Source: Rhodanobacteraceae bacterium
GTDB lineage: Bacteria; Pseudomonadota; Gammaproteobacteria; Xanthomonadales; Xanthomonadaceae
Length of the DNA stretch: 64,000 nt
Direction: 5' to 3'
Assembly (NCBI GenBank): GCA_024233975.1
Contig: JACKOX010000004.1
Location: forward strand, 1-64,000
In this document: one piece after another, positions 26,078-34,655 of the stretch
How positions within the stretch are numbered: the first letter of the stretch is position 1
Layout: the number at the start of each line of letters is the position of its first letter
The notes under the pieces: model-generated
Database searches by the model: none
The model's input: only the letters and a program-made list of their open reading frames with translations
Told to the model about the DNA's origin: nothing
Position numbers and translations under genes: made by a program

Positions 26078-27814
26078 TCAGGACTTGCCCGACAGTTTGG
26101 CCCAGGTGTCGCGCAGGGTCACGATGCGGTTGAACACCGGACGACGCGCGCCGTGGTCGCGGCGGTCGGCGACAAAGTAGCCGAGGCGCTCGAATTGCAG
26201 GCGCGTCTCCGCGTCGACGTCCGCCGCCGAAGGTTCCACATAGGCGTCGACGCGCTGGATCGAATCCGGATTGATGTGGTCGCGGAAGTCGGAACCGTCG
26301 CTGTCATCCGACGGATCCGGCACGCTGAACAGGCGATCGTACTGGCGCACCTCGGCGGCGACGCCGTGCTTCGCACTGACCCAGTGGATGGTGCCCTTGA
26401 TCTTGCGGTCCGCGTCCGGCTGCCCGGGACGCGTGGCCGGATCGAGGCTGCCGCGCAGCTCAATCACGGCGTCGCCATCCTTGACTACCTCGTCGCAGCG
26501 CACGATGCCGATGCCGCGCAGGCGGACTTCGCCGCCCGGGATCAGGCGACGGAATCCCTTCGGCGGCACTTCCTCGAAATCATCGCGCTCGATCCACACC
26601 TCGCGGGAGAACGGCACGTTGCGCTCGCCGGCGTCCGCGTTCTTCGGATGATTCGGGAAACGGATCGTTTCCTCGTGATCTTCCGGCAGGTTGGTCAGCG
26701 TGAGCTTGATCGGATTGACCACCGCCATGCGGCGCTCGGCGCGGGCGTCGAGGTCATCGCGCACGCAGCCTTCCAGCACCGAGAAGTCGATCAGCGAGTT
26801 CTGCTTGCTGATGCCCACGCGCTGCACGAGCAGGCGCAGCGACTCCGGCGTGTAGCCGCGACGGCGCAGGCCCTGCAGTGTCGGCATGCGCGGGTCGTCC
26901 CAGCCGTTCACCAGCTTCTCGTGCACCAGCGCGACCAGGCGGCGCTTGCTCATCACCGTGTAGTTGAGGTTGAGGCGCGAGAACTCGATCTGTCGTGGCT
27001 TGGCGGCCTGGTTCGGCAGGCCGGCATCGAGCAGCGACTGCAGCAGTTCGGGATTGCCGGCCAGATCGACGCGATCCACGCACCAGTCGTACAGCGGGCG
27101 ATGATCCTCGAATTCCAGCGTGCACAGCGAGTGGGTGATGCCCTCGATGGCGTCCGACAGCGAATGCGCGTAGTCGTACATCGGGTAGATCGGCCAGGCG
27201 TCGCCGGTGTTCTGGTGCGCCACCTTCTTGATGCGGTACAGCGCCGGATCGCGCAGGTTGATGTTGCCGCTCGCCATGTCGATCTTGGCGCGCAGCGTGC
27301 GCGCGCCATCGGCGAACTCGCCGGCGCGCATGCGCTGGAACAGGTCGCGGTTCTCCTCGACGCTGCGCTCACGGAACGGCGAATTGCGGCCCGGCTCGGT
27401 CAGCGTGCCGCGGTATTCGCGCACCTGCTCCGCGGTCAGGTCGCAGACGTAGGCATCGCCTTGCTCGATCAGCTTCAAGGCGGCGCGATAGAACACCTCG
27501 AAATAGTCCGAGGAATGCCGCAGCTCGGCCCAGTCGAAGCCCAGCCACTGCACGTCGTCCTTGATCGCAGCCACGTATTCCGGGTCTTCCTTGGCCGGAT
27601 TGGTGTCGTCGAAACGCAGGTTGCACAGCCCGCCGAACTCCTCGGCGACGCCAAAGTCCAGGCAGATCGCCTTGGCGTGGCCGATATGCAGGTAGCCGTT
27701 CGGCTCCGGCGGAAAGCGGGTGCGGATGGACTTGTGCTTACCGCTCTGCAGGTCGTCGTGGATGATCTGGCGGATGAAGTCGCGGCCGGCAGGCTTTTCG
27801 GTGGCGTCGGTCAT
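26078..27814 (-). CDS. glnS: Glutaminyl-tRNA synthetase
   Basis: This 578-residue class I synthetase charges tRNA-Gln. The HIGH motif is within NGYLHIGHAKAICLDFG near 40-56, followed by LRFDDTNPAKEDPEYV, the tRNA/amino acid block PIYPMYDYAHSLSDAIEGI, and the KMSKS equivalent VMSKRRL near 292-298. The C-terminal anticodon-binding beta-barrels are complete. Length is slightly over E. coli GlnS (554). The ATG at 27814 is preceded only by a weak purine tract. It lies 57 bases downstream of the prenyl synthase gene. Confidence 0.97.
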   Translation of the reverse strand: MTDATEKPAGRDFIRQIIHDDLQSGKHKSIRTRFPPEPNGYLHIGHAKAICLDFGVAEEFGGLCNLRFDDTNPAKEDPEYVAAIKDDVQWLGFDWAELRHSSDYFEVFYRAALKLIEQGDAYVCDLTAEQVREYRGTLTEPGRNSPFRERSVEENRDLFQRMRAGEFADGARTLRAKIDMASGNINLRDPALYRIKKVAHQNTGDAWPIYPMYDYAHSLSDAIEGITHSLCTLEFEDHRPLYDWCVDRVDLAGNPELLQSLLDAGLPNQAAKPRQIEFSRLNLNYTVMSKRRLVALVHEKLVNGWDDPRMPTLQGLRRRGYTPESLRLLVQRVGISKQNSLIDFSVLEGCVRDDLDARAERRMAVVNPIKLTLTNLPEDHEETIRFPNHPKNADAGERNVPFSREVWIERDDFEEVPPKGFRRLIPGGEVRLRGIGIVRCDEVVKDGDAVIELRGSLDPATRPGQPDADRKIKGTIHWVSAKHGVAAEVRQYDRLFSVPDPSDDSDGSDFRDHINPDSIQRVDAYVEPSAADVDAETRLQFERLGYFVADRRDHGARRPVFNRIVTLRDTWAKLSGKS

Positions 27815-27871
27815 GGTCGTTGCTTTCTTTTTTGTTCGGGCTCCGTGAGAGGTGGCGAAGCCGTCGGAATG

Positions 27872-28885
27872 TCAGAACTGGCGATCGATGGCGTAGCGGG
27901 CCAGGCCGATCAGTGCATTGCGGTAGTCGCCATCGGGGACCACGGACAGGGCGGCTTCGGCGCGGTCGGCGTAGGTCGCTGCCCGTTGTCGCGCGTAGTC
28001 GATGCTGCCGCAGCGCTCGATAGCTGCCAATACGGTGGGCATGGCGTCGGTGTCGCCGTTCTGGACGATGCGGCGCAGCTCGGTTTTCGTCGCGTCGTCG
28101 CTGTGCGCCAGCGCGTGGATCAGCGGCAGCGTGGCCTTGCCTTCGGCGAGGTCGTCGCCGAGGTTCTTGCCCAGCGCCTCGGCGTCAGCGGTGTAGTCGA
28201 GCACGTCGTCGGCGATCTGGAAGGCGTAGCCCAGCTGCAGGCCATAGTCGGCCATGGCGTCGCAGGTGGCTTCATCGGCGTCTGCAAGCACGGCGCCCAG
28301 GCGCGTGGCGGCAGCGAACAGCACGGCCGTCTTGCGCTCGATCACCCGCAGGTAGGCGGCCTCGTCGGTGTCCGGGTTGTTGATGTGCAGCAGCTGCAGC
28401 ACCTCGCCTTCGGCAATGGCGTTGGTGGTGTCGGCGAGGATGCGCATCACCTCGGCGCGCTCCAGCTCGACCATCAGCTGGAAGCTGCGGGAATAGAGGA
28501 AGTCGCCGACCAGCACGCTCGGTGCGTTGCCCCACAGCGCGTTGGCGGTGTCGCGGCCACGACGCAGGTCGGATTCGTCGACCACGTCGTCGTGCAGGAG
28601 GGTGGCGGTATGGATGAATTCGACCACCGCGGCCAGCTGGTGGTGGTCGCGGCCGTCGTAGCCCAGTGCACGCGCCGCCAGCAGCAGCAGCAGCGGGCGC
28701 AGGCGCTTGCCGCCGGCGGCGATGATGTGCTCGGCGATCTGGTTGATCAGCACCACGTCGGAGCTGAGTCGGGCGCGGATCAGCGTGTCGACGGCCGCGC
28801 GGTCCTCGGCACTCAACCGTTGGATGTCGGCCAGGTTCAGGCTGCTGGCTTCATGGGGCCGGGGCTGGGCGGCGACAGATGACAT
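27872..28885 (-). CDS. ispB: Polyprenyl (probably octaprenyl) diphosphate synthase
   Basis: This 337-residue trans-prenyltransferase should make the side chain of ubiquinone. Both aspartate-rich motifs are present: LLHDDVVDESDLRRG (first) and FQIADDVLDYTA (second), along with GGKRLRPLLLLLAA and the GNAPSVLVGDFLYSRSF lid typical of long-chain IspB enzymes. ATG 28885 is favoured over an upstream in-frame start at 28945 because homology begins near there. The usual rplU-rpmA neighbours are absent; instead glnS follows. Chain length (C40 versus others) is inferred, not seen. Confidence 0.92.
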   Translation of the reverse strand: MSSVAAQPRPHEASSLNLADIQRLSAEDRAAVDTLIRARLSSDVVLINQIAEHIIAAGGKRLRPLLLLLAARALGYDGRDHHQLAAVVEFIHTATLLHDDVVDESDLRRGRDTANALWGNAPSVLVGDFLYSRSFQLMVELERAEVMRILADTTNAIAEGEVLQLLHINNPDTDEAAYLRVIERKTAVLFAAATRLGAVLADADEATCDAMADYGLQLGYAFQIADDVLDYTADAEALGKNLGDDLAEGKATLPLIHALAHSDDATKTELRRIVQNGDTDAMPTVLAAIERCGSIDYARQRAATYADRAEAALSVVPDGDYRNALIGLARYAIDRQF

Positions 28886-29082
28886 GCGTGAGGACAGGTT
28901 CGAAGGCGGATCGCGGATTATACGGGGCAGGCGCCGCACGGACATGGGTGCGTCCCTTCACGGGCTGCCGATGCAGGCTTTCGTCCTGTCGCGGCGGGGC
29001 GGTGGAGCCTTGCATCCGCTACCGGACGGCACCATCTTGTGATCCCGGCCCGATGGTGGCCGATCCCAGCCTAGAGGTGCCC

Positions 29083-29718
29083 ATGTTGTGTGAACTCCCG
29101 GGCGGCAGCCTGCGCATCGCACCCAGCCAGTTTCCGGACCCTGAGCGCGACGTCGCGCTGGACAGCGCGTCCACCGAGCGTGAAGCCGTCCTCGCCGGCG
29201 GCTGCTTCTGGTGCACGGAAGCCGTGTATCGGCAGATCGACGGTGTCCTTGACGTCACCTCCGGCTATGCGGGCGGTCATGCCGAAACCGCCAACTACAA
29301 GCGCGTCTGCCAGGGTGACACTGGCCACGCCGAAGTCATCCGCGTGCGCTACGACGGCGCGCGGCTCAGCTATGGGCAGCTGCTGAAGTTCTTCTTTTCC
29401 ATAGCGCACAACCCGACCCAGCTTAATCGCCAGGGTGAAGATCGCGGCAGCCAGTACCGCTCGGCGGTGTTCTATGGTGACCAGCAGCAGTGTGATATCG
29501 CCGAGGCTTACATCGCGCAGCTGCACGCCGCAGACGTGTTCGATGCGCCCATCGTCACCGCGTTGGAGCCATTGAAGGCTTTCTACCCGGCCGAGGACTA
29601 TCACCAGGACTACGCCCGCATCAATCCGGACCAGCCTTATATCCGTGCGGCGGCGGCGCCCAAGGTCGAAAAGTTGAAGCGCTACTTCGGCGACCGCCTG
29701 AAGGGCTCGGACTCGTGA
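29083..29718 (+). CDS. msrA: Peptide methionine sulfoxide reductase MsrA
   Basis: This 211-residue enzyme reduces methionine-S-sulfoxide. The catalytic motif is AGGCFWCTEAVY with C41. GYAGGHAETANYKRVCQGDTGHAEV and AEDYHQDYARINP complete the fold. ATG 29083 with AGAGG upstream places the start about as far before the catalytic Cys as in E. coli MsrA; the frame runs further upstream without homology. The stop overlaps the msrB start by four bases (GTGA), so both stereospecific reductases are produced together. Confidence 0.95.
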   Translation: MLCELPGGSLRIAPSQFPDPERDVALDSASTEREAVLAGGCFWCTEAVYRQIDGVLDVTSGYAGGHAETANYKRVCQGDTGHAEVIRVRYDGARLSYGQLLKFFFSIAHNPTQLNRQGEDRGSQYRSAVFYGDQQQCDIAEAYIAQLHAADVFDAPIVTALEPLKAFYPAEDYHQDYARINPDQPYIRAAAAPKVEKLKRYFGDRLKGSDS

Positions 29719-30173
29719 GCGGCCGGCTGTCCGCCAGCGGCTACACGCTCGACCCGATAGACCAGGCCACGCGTGAGCGGCTGGCCGAGCGGCTGACGCC
29801 CGAGCAGCGCCGCATCCTGCTGGAATCCGGCACCGAACCGCGCTTCTGTGGCGGCTTCGAGGCCAACGGCAAGGACGGCGTCTATGTCTGCCGGCTCTGC
29901 GCGCTGCCGCTGTTCAAGGCCGACGCCAAGTACGAGTCGCACAGCGGCTGGCCAAGCTTCTGGCAGGCCTTTGATCCCGAGCATGTCGCCGAAATCCGCG
30001 ACACCAGCCATGGCATGATCCGCACCGAAACCCGCTGCGCCCGCTGCCAGAGCCACTTGGGCCATGTCTTCCCCGACGGCCCGCCGCCTACCGGCCTGCG
30101 CTACTGCATGAACTCGGCGGCGCTGGAATTCGTGACTGACGGCGAGCCGCTTCCGGATCGCATTGGTGGCTGA
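29715..30173 (+). CDS. msrB: Peptide methionine sulfoxide reductase MsrB
   Basis: This 152-residue enzyme is specific for methionine-R-sulfoxide. Zinc ligands are CRLC (C59, C62) and CARC (C108, C111). The catalytic cysteine is C131 in LRYCMNSAALEF. SHSGWPSFWQAF and SHLGHVFPDGP are standard. The GTG start overlaps msrA. Separate rather than fused A and B domains suggest cytoplasmic repair; neither gene has a signal peptide. Confidence 0.95.
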   Translation: MSGRLSASGYTLDPIDQATRERLAERLTPEQRRILLESGTEPRFCGGFEANGKDGVYVCRLCALPLFKADAKYESHSGWPSFWQAFDPEHVAEIRDTSHGMIRTETRCARCQSHLGHVFPDGPPPTGLRYCMNSAALEFVTDGEPLPDRIGG

Positions 30174-30205
30174 ACAGGTCGCGGCCCGGCCGCCCGCAGG
30201 ACGCA

Positions 30206-30214
30206 TGTTAGAAT
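30206..30214 (+). promoter_or_regulatory. Extended -10 promoter of ssb
   Basis: TGTTAGAAT, a TG-extended -10 with a 5/6 match to TATAAT, lies about 50 bases before the ssb start. No clear -35 is visible, as expected for an extended -10 promoter. Confidence 0.5.
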
Positions 30215-30262
30215 CCGCCTCCCGCCGTCGCTGGCGGTACATGCACTAAGGAAATCAAGCAC

Positions 30263-30754
30263 ATGGCGCGCGGAATCAACAAAGTCATCCTGGTCGGCAA
30301 CCTCGGTGCGGACCCGGAAACCCGCTACACGCAGAGCGGCACGGCGGTCACCACCGTCCGTCTGGCGACCTCCGAACAGTGGAAGGACAAGCAGACCGGC
30401 CAGATGCAGGAGCGCACCGAGTGGCACCGGGTGAAGTTCTTCGGCCGTCTCGCCGAGATTGCCGGTGAGTACCTGCGCAAGGGCCGCCAGATCTACGTCG
30501 AGGGCAGCATCCGCACCGACAAGTTCACCGGCAACGACGGGCAGGAAAAATACTTCACCGAGATCGTCGCCAACGAGATGCAGATGCTTGGCGGACAGGA
30601 AGGTGGTAGCGCGGGTGGCGGCATGCGCAGCAACGGCCCGCCGCAGCAGCGCAACCAGCCGCAGCGCCAGCAGCCCGCGCAGGATCAAGGCGGGTCGAGC
30701 CGCAACGACGCCTTCGACGACAGCGGCTTCAACGACGACGACATTCCGTTTTAG
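30263..30754 (+). CDS. ssb: Single-stranded DNA-binding protein
   Basis: This 163-residue protein has an OB fold at 1-110 (INKVILVGNLGADPETRY, VRLATSEQWKDKQTG, WHRVKFFGRLAEIAGEYL, GRQIYVEGSIRT). A Gly/Gln/Asn-rich flexible linker spans about 113-150. The acidic tip DFDDDIPF-like ending is present as FNDDDIPF, the docking site for repair and replication partners. It acts in replication, recombination and repair as a tetramer. AAGGAAA precedes the ATG. It is separate from the rfb operon 70 bases downstream. Confidence 0.97.
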   Translation: MARGINKVILVGNLGADPETRYTQSGTAVTTVRLATSEQWKDKQTGQMQERTEWHRVKFFGRLAEIAGEYLRKGRQIYVEGSIRTDKFTGNDGQEKYFTEIVANEMQMLGGQEGGSAGGGMRSNGPPQQRNQPQRQQPAQDQGGSSRNDAFDDSGFNDDDIPF

Positions 30755-30823
30755 ACACTCCCAATTACCGTCGGGGCGAGGGGGCGCCGTTGACGCAGCA
30801 GACAGGCCAAGGACTCTCTGACC

Positions 30824-31885
30824 ATGCAGACTATCCTGGTGACCGGCGGCGCCGGCTTCATCGGCGGCAACTTCGTGCTCGACTGGCTGGATCGTCACGC
30901 TGACGGCACGGTCGTCAACCTCGACGCGCTGACCTACGCCGGCAATCTCGACACGCTGGCTTCGCTGAAGGACGACCCGCGCCACGTGTTCGTGCACGGC
31001 GGCATCGGTGACGCTGAACTGGTCGGCAGGCTGCTTGCCGAGCACCGTCCCGACGCCATCGTCAACTTCGCCGCGGAGAGCCACGTTGACCGCAGCATCG
31101 ACGGGCCGGCGGCCTTCATCGAAACCAACGTGGTTGGCACACTGAACCTGCTGGAGCGCGCGCGCGACTACTGGCGCGAGCTGGACGAAACGGGTCGCGC
31201 GGCATTCCGCTTCCTGCACGTGTCCACGGATGAGGTCTACGGTTCGCTGGGCGACGAGGGCGCGTTCACCGAAACCACGCCGTACGCGCCGAACTCGCCG
31301 TACTCGGCGTCGAAGGCCGCGTCCGACCATCTGGTCCGCTCTTTTCATCACACCTACGGTCTGCCGGTGCTGACCACCAACTGCTCGAACAACTACGGGC
31401 CGTTCCAGTTCCCGGAGAAGCTCATCCCGCTGATCATCAACAAGGCGGTGAACGGCGAGCCGCTGCCGATCTACGGTGACGGCAAGAACGTCCGCGACTG
31501 GCTGTTCGTCACCGACCACTGCCGCGCCATTGAGACAGTCCTGAAGAAGGGCCGAGTCGGCGAGGTGTACAACGTCGGTGGCGACGCCGAGCAGCAGAAC
31601 ATCGACGTGGTCAACACGCTGTGTGCGCTGATCGACCAGCGCCGTCCGCGCGAGGACGGCCAGCCGCGTGCGTCGCAGATCACCTACGTCAAGGATCGCC
31701 CGGGGCATGATCGTCGCTATGCGATTGATGCCAGCAAGTTGAAGAGCGAGCTTGGCTGGGCGCCGAGCGTGGACTTCGAGACCGGCATGGCGCGCACCGT
31801 CGACTGGTATCTCGACAACAGCGAGTGGGTGGCCCGCGTGCTCGACGGCAGCTACCAGATGCAGCGCATCGGCACCGCCGCCTGA
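30824..31885 (+). CDS. rfbB: dTDP-glucose 4,6-dehydratase
   Basis: This 353-residue short-chain dehydrogenase-type enzyme is step two of dTDP-L-rhamnose synthesis. The NAD loop is LVTGGAGFIGGNFV at the N-terminus; the catalytic region shows HVSTDEVYG and the YSASKAASDH motif (Tyr and Lys); NCSNNYGPFQFPEKLIPL and VRDWLFVTDHCRAI are class-specific. It is first of the rfbBACD operon, with intergenic gaps of about 20, 10 and 2 bases. Confidence 0.96.
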   Translation: MQTILVTGGAGFIGGNFVLDWLDRHADGTVVNLDALTYAGNLDTLASLKDDPRHVFVHGGIGDAELVGRLLAEHRPDAIVNFAAESHVDRSIDGPAAFIETNVVGTLNLLERARDYWRELDETGRAAFRFLHVSTDEVYGSLGDEGAFTETTPYAPNSPYSASKAASDHLVRSFHHTYGLPVLTTNCSNNYGPFQFPEKLIPLIINKAVNGEPLPIYGDGKNVRDWLFVTDHCRAIETVLKKGRVGEVYNVGGDAEQQNIDVVNTLCALIDQRRPREDGQPRASQITYVKDRPGHDRRYAIDASKLKSELGWAPSVDFETGMARTVDWYLDNSEWVARVLDGSYQMQRIGTAA

Positions 31886-31906
31886 TTCATCGACAACGGA
31901 CCCGAC

Positions 31907-32794
31907 ATGAGCATCAGCAAGGGCATCATCCTCGCCGGCGGCAGCGGCACGCGGCTGTATCCGATCACCCAGGGCGTCAGCAAGCAGCTGCTGCCGGTGT
32001 ATGACAAGCCGATGATCTACTACCCGCTCAGCACGCTGATGCTGGCAGGCATCCGCGACGTGCTGATCATCAACACGCCGCACGAGCAGGCGCTGTTCCA
32101 GCAGCTGCTGGGCGACGGCTCGCAGTGGGGCATGAACATCGATTACGCCGTGCAGCCGAGTCCCGATGGCCTTGCGCAGGCCTATCTGATCGGCCGTGAT
32201 TTCGTTGGCGGCAAGCCGTCCTGTCTGGTGCTGGGCGACAACATCTTCTACGGCCACGGCTTCCGCGATACGCTGCGTCATGCGGCCACGCAGGTCGATG
32301 GCGCGACGGTGTTCGGCTACTACGTGCGCGATCCAGAGCGCTACGGCGTGGCCGAGTTCGATGCCGACGGCAAGGTGATCGGTCTGGAGGAGAAGCCCAG
32401 CAAGCCGCGCTCCAACTATGCTGTTACCGGCCTGTATTTCTACGACGGCCGTGCCAGCGATTTTGCTGCCGACCTCAAGCCGTCCCCGCGTGGCGAGCTG
32501 GAGATCACCGACCTCAATCGCTGCTACCTCGAAGAGGGCAGCCTGCGGCTGGAGAAACTGGGTCGTGGCTATGCCTGGCTCGATACCGGTACGCACGAAT
32601 CGATGCTGCAGGCAGCAAACTTCATGGAGACGATCGAGCAGCGCCAGGGTCTGCGCGTCAGTTGCCCGGAAGAGATCGCCTACTACAATCAGTGGATCAA
32701 CGCCGAACAGCTGGAAGCGCTGGCGCAACCGCTGGCGAAGAACGGTTACGGCCAGTACCTGCTCAGCCTGCTGAGCCGCGGCGAAGCGCCCTGA
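31907..32794 (+). CDS. rfbA: Glucose-1-phosphate thymidylyltransferase
   Basis: This 295-residue enzyme makes dTDP-glucose from dTTP and glucose-1-phosphate, step one of the rhamnose pathway. ILAGGSGTRLYPITQGVSK and QLLPVYDKPMIYYPLS are the nucleotide-binding signatures; GDNIFYGHGF, EEKPSKPRSNYAVTGLYFYD and TGTHESML follow. Length matches E. coli RmlA (about 292). Confidence 0.96.
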   Translation: MSISKGIILAGGSGTRLYPITQGVSKQLLPVYDKPMIYYPLSTLMLAGIRDVLIINTPHEQALFQQLLGDGSQWGMNIDYAVQPSPDGLAQAYLIGRDFVGGKPSCLVLGDNIFYGHGFRDTLRHAATQVDGATVFGYYVRDPERYGVAEFDADGKVIGLEEKPSKPRSNYAVTGLYFYDGRASDFAADLKPSPRGELEITDLNRCYLEEGSLRLEKLGRGYAWLDTGTHESMLQAANFMETIEQRQGLRVSCPEEIAYYNQWINAEQLEALAQPLAKNGYGQYLLSLLSRGEAP

Positions 32795-32804
32795 GACTGG
32801 CGAC

Positions 32805-33362
32805 GTGAAGATCATTGAAACCAAACTGCCTGGCTGCGTGGTGATCGAACCGCAGGTGTTCGGCGACTCGCGCGGCGCGTTCTACGAGAGCTGGAACCGC
32901 CAGCGCTTCGCCGATGCCGGTATCGACTTCGATGTGGTGCAGTCCAACGTCAGCACCTCGACGCGCGGCGTGCTGCGCGGCCTGCACTACCAGTGGCCGA
33001 ATCCGCAGGGAAAGCTGGTCAGCGTGCTCGAAGGCGAAGTCTACGACGTCGCGGTGGACATCCGTCGCGGCTCGCCGACCTTCGGGCAATGGGCTGCCGC
33101 CGTGTTGACCGAGGAAAACCGCCGCCACTTCTGGATTCCCGAGGGCTTCGCGCATGGATTCTGCGTGCTCAGCGAGCGCGCCACCTTCACCTATCTGTGT
33201 ACCGCGGCCTACGACCGCGAAGCTGACGCGGGCATTCGCTGGGATGATCCGCAGGTCGGAGTGGACTGGCCAATTAGCAAACCGCTGCTGTCTGCCAAGG
33301 ACGAGAAAGCACCGCTGCTGGCGGATGTGGCCGAGGACCGGCTGCCGCTGTTCGAGGACTGA
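32805..33362 (+). CDS. rfbC: dTDP-4-dehydrorhamnose 3,5-epimerase
   Basis: This 185-residue cupin-fold epimerase is step three. Motifs are FGDSRGAFYESWNRQRF, the catalytic His region VLRGLHYQWPNPQGKLV, VAVDIRRGSPTFGQW and IPEGFAHGFCVLSE. GTG 32805 is the start, 10 bases after rfbA stops, with no strong Shine-Dalgarno, consistent with coupling to the upstream gene. Confidence 0.96.
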   Translation: MKIIETKLPGCVVIEPQVFGDSRGAFYESWNRQRFADAGIDFDVVQSNVSTSTRGVLRGLHYQWPNPQGKLVSVLEGEVYDVAVDIRRGSPTFGQWAAAVLTEENRRHFWIPEGFAHGFCVLSERATFTYLCTAAYDREADAGIRWDDPQVGVDWPISKPLLSAKDEKAPLLADVAEDRLPLFED

Positions 33363-33364
33363 AT

Positions 33365-34252
33365 ATGCGCATTCTGCTGTTGGGCGCGAACGGTCAGGTG
33401 GGACACGAGCTGCGCGGTACGCTTGCGCCGTTGGGCAAGCTGACCCTTGCCACGCGCAGTGGAGAGCTTATTGATGGCGCGGCGTGCATCGCCGCCGATC
33501 TTGCCGATTCCGCATCGCTGGCGAGGGCGCTGACCGATGCCGATGCCGATCTGGTCGTCAATGCCGCGGCCCACACGGCGGTGGACAAGGCCGAGTCGGA
33601 ACCTGAGCTCGCCCATCGCATCAATGCCGAAGCCGTTGGCGAGATCGCAGGCTGGTGTGCTGTGCATGGTCGGCGGCTGGTTCACTACTCCACGGACTAT
33701 GTCTTTCCGGGTGATGGCAGGCGTCCGTATGTCGAAGACGACCCCACCGGACCGCTTGGCGTCTATGGCGAAAGCAAGCTGGCTGGCGAGCATGCCATCA
33801 TCACCAGCGGCTGCAATCACCTGATCTTCCGCACCGCCTGGGTGTATGCAGCTGATCACGGGCATAACTTCCTGCGAACGATGCTGCGGCTCGGCGCGGA
33901 GCGTGATGAGTTGCGCGTCGTCGATGACCAGGTTGGATCGCCGACGCCGGCGTCGCTGATCGCCTCGCTGACGGCCGACGCCATCAGCAAGCCCGCCGCC
34001 AGCGGCACCTACCACCTGACGACATCCGGCCAGACAAGCTGGGCCGGCTTCGCGGCGCGGATTTTCGAGTTGGCCGTCAACGCAAATTTGATTCCGAAGG
34101 CGCCACGGGTGACAGGGATTCCCAGCGCCGACTATCCGACTCCGGCACGGCGGCCGGCCTATTCGAGACTGGACTGCGGTCGGCTGGAGTTGCTGCTCGG
34201 CCATTCCCTGCCGGAATGGAATTCATGCCTTGAGGAAGTGCTGAACGGCTAA
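33365..34252 (+). CDS. rfbD: dTDP-4-dehydrorhamnose reductase
   Basis: This 295-residue NAD(P)H reductase completes dTDP-L-rhamnose. The nucleotide loop is ILLLGANGQVGHELR; VNAAAHTAVDKAESEPE and the catalytic YGESKLAGE follow; the end PAYSRLDC resembles the family RPxxSxLD motif. ATG 33365 begins two bases after the rfbC stop. The sugar will feed lipopolysaccharide, exopolysaccharide or glycoprotein synthesis; no glycosyltransferase is in the window. Confidence 0.95.
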   Translation: MRILLLGANGQVGHELRGTLAPLGKLTLATRSGELIDGAACIAADLADSASLARALTDADADLVVNAAAHTAVDKAESEPELAHRINAEAVGEIAGWCAVHGRRLVHYSTDYVFPGDGRRPYVEDDPTGPLGVYGESKLAGEHAIITSGCNHLIFRTAWVYAADHGHNFLRTMLRLGAERDELRVVDDQVGSPTPASLIASLTADAISKPAASGTYHLTTSGQTSWAGFAARIFELAVNANLIPKAPRVTGIPSADYPTPARRPAYSRLDCGRLELLLGHSLPEWNSCLEEVLNG

Positions 34253-34255
34253 GCC

Positions 34256-34281
34256 ACGTTCCGGGTGAATCCGGCGTTTTT
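34256..34281 (+). terminator. Candidate terminator after rfbBACD
   Basis: ACG-TT-CCGG and CCGG-CGT form a short hairpin with a two-base bulge and 6-base loop, followed directly by TTTTT. The stem is weak, but the location just after the rfbD stop and the T run fit a terminator. Confidence 0.35.
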
Positions 34282-34655
34282 CGCGCAGTTGGTTGTTCCA
34301 GGTGACGCTTTGACGCCTATCCATCTGCGCTGGAGGGCCCTGACACAATAAATTACCTCAGTAAAAACAGGTGGTTGTGCCGTTTTTGCAAAAATTTTCA
34401 CAAAAAGGCCGTGCTATTCCCTGAGTGCATGCCCCCGCTGTGAAAAACTTATGTGAGCAGATTTCCGGGGAATTTCGGTTGTCATGTCGTTCCAGGTCGG
34501 CCGACCTGGTGGCTTCGTGCGGCGTTGCGTTCGGGCAGAACAGCTTCGCGTTCTGGTTCTGTAGCCAGGAACAGCAGCCCCGGTAGTTGCAGTGTGGCGA
34601 CCGCGTCGATTCAGACGGCAGGTCGTCGGCAGCAGTTTTCCAGGAGACAAGTTGC
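34282..34655 (+). promoter_or_regulatory. Long AT-rich leader of the giant surface-protein gene
   Basis: These 374 bases contain no convincing gene. The stretch 34340-34460 is markedly AT-rich for this genome and holds TTTTTGCAAAAATTTTCACA. Within it TGCAA-AAATTT-TCACA at 34387-34402 matches 8 of 10 positions of the CRP/Clp operator TGTGA-N6-TCACA. A direct TGTGA also occurs at 34439-34443 and 34453-34457. No clear sigma-70 promoter could be placed. An AGGAGA Shine-Dalgarno lies at 34641-34646, 9 bases before the ATG at 34656. Confidence 0.4.

Noticed and set aside
26069..28882. Plus-strand open frame of 937 codons opposite glnS and the prenyl synthase
   Set aside because: It is antisense to two well-supported conserved enzymes, spans their intergenic gap, and its product shows no family similarity. 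High GC content makes long antisense frames common here.
30101..32824. Minus-strand open frame of 907 codons opposite ssb, rfbB and rfbA
   Set aside because: It lies across three conserved genes and has composition typical of an antisense shadow in GC-rich DNA.
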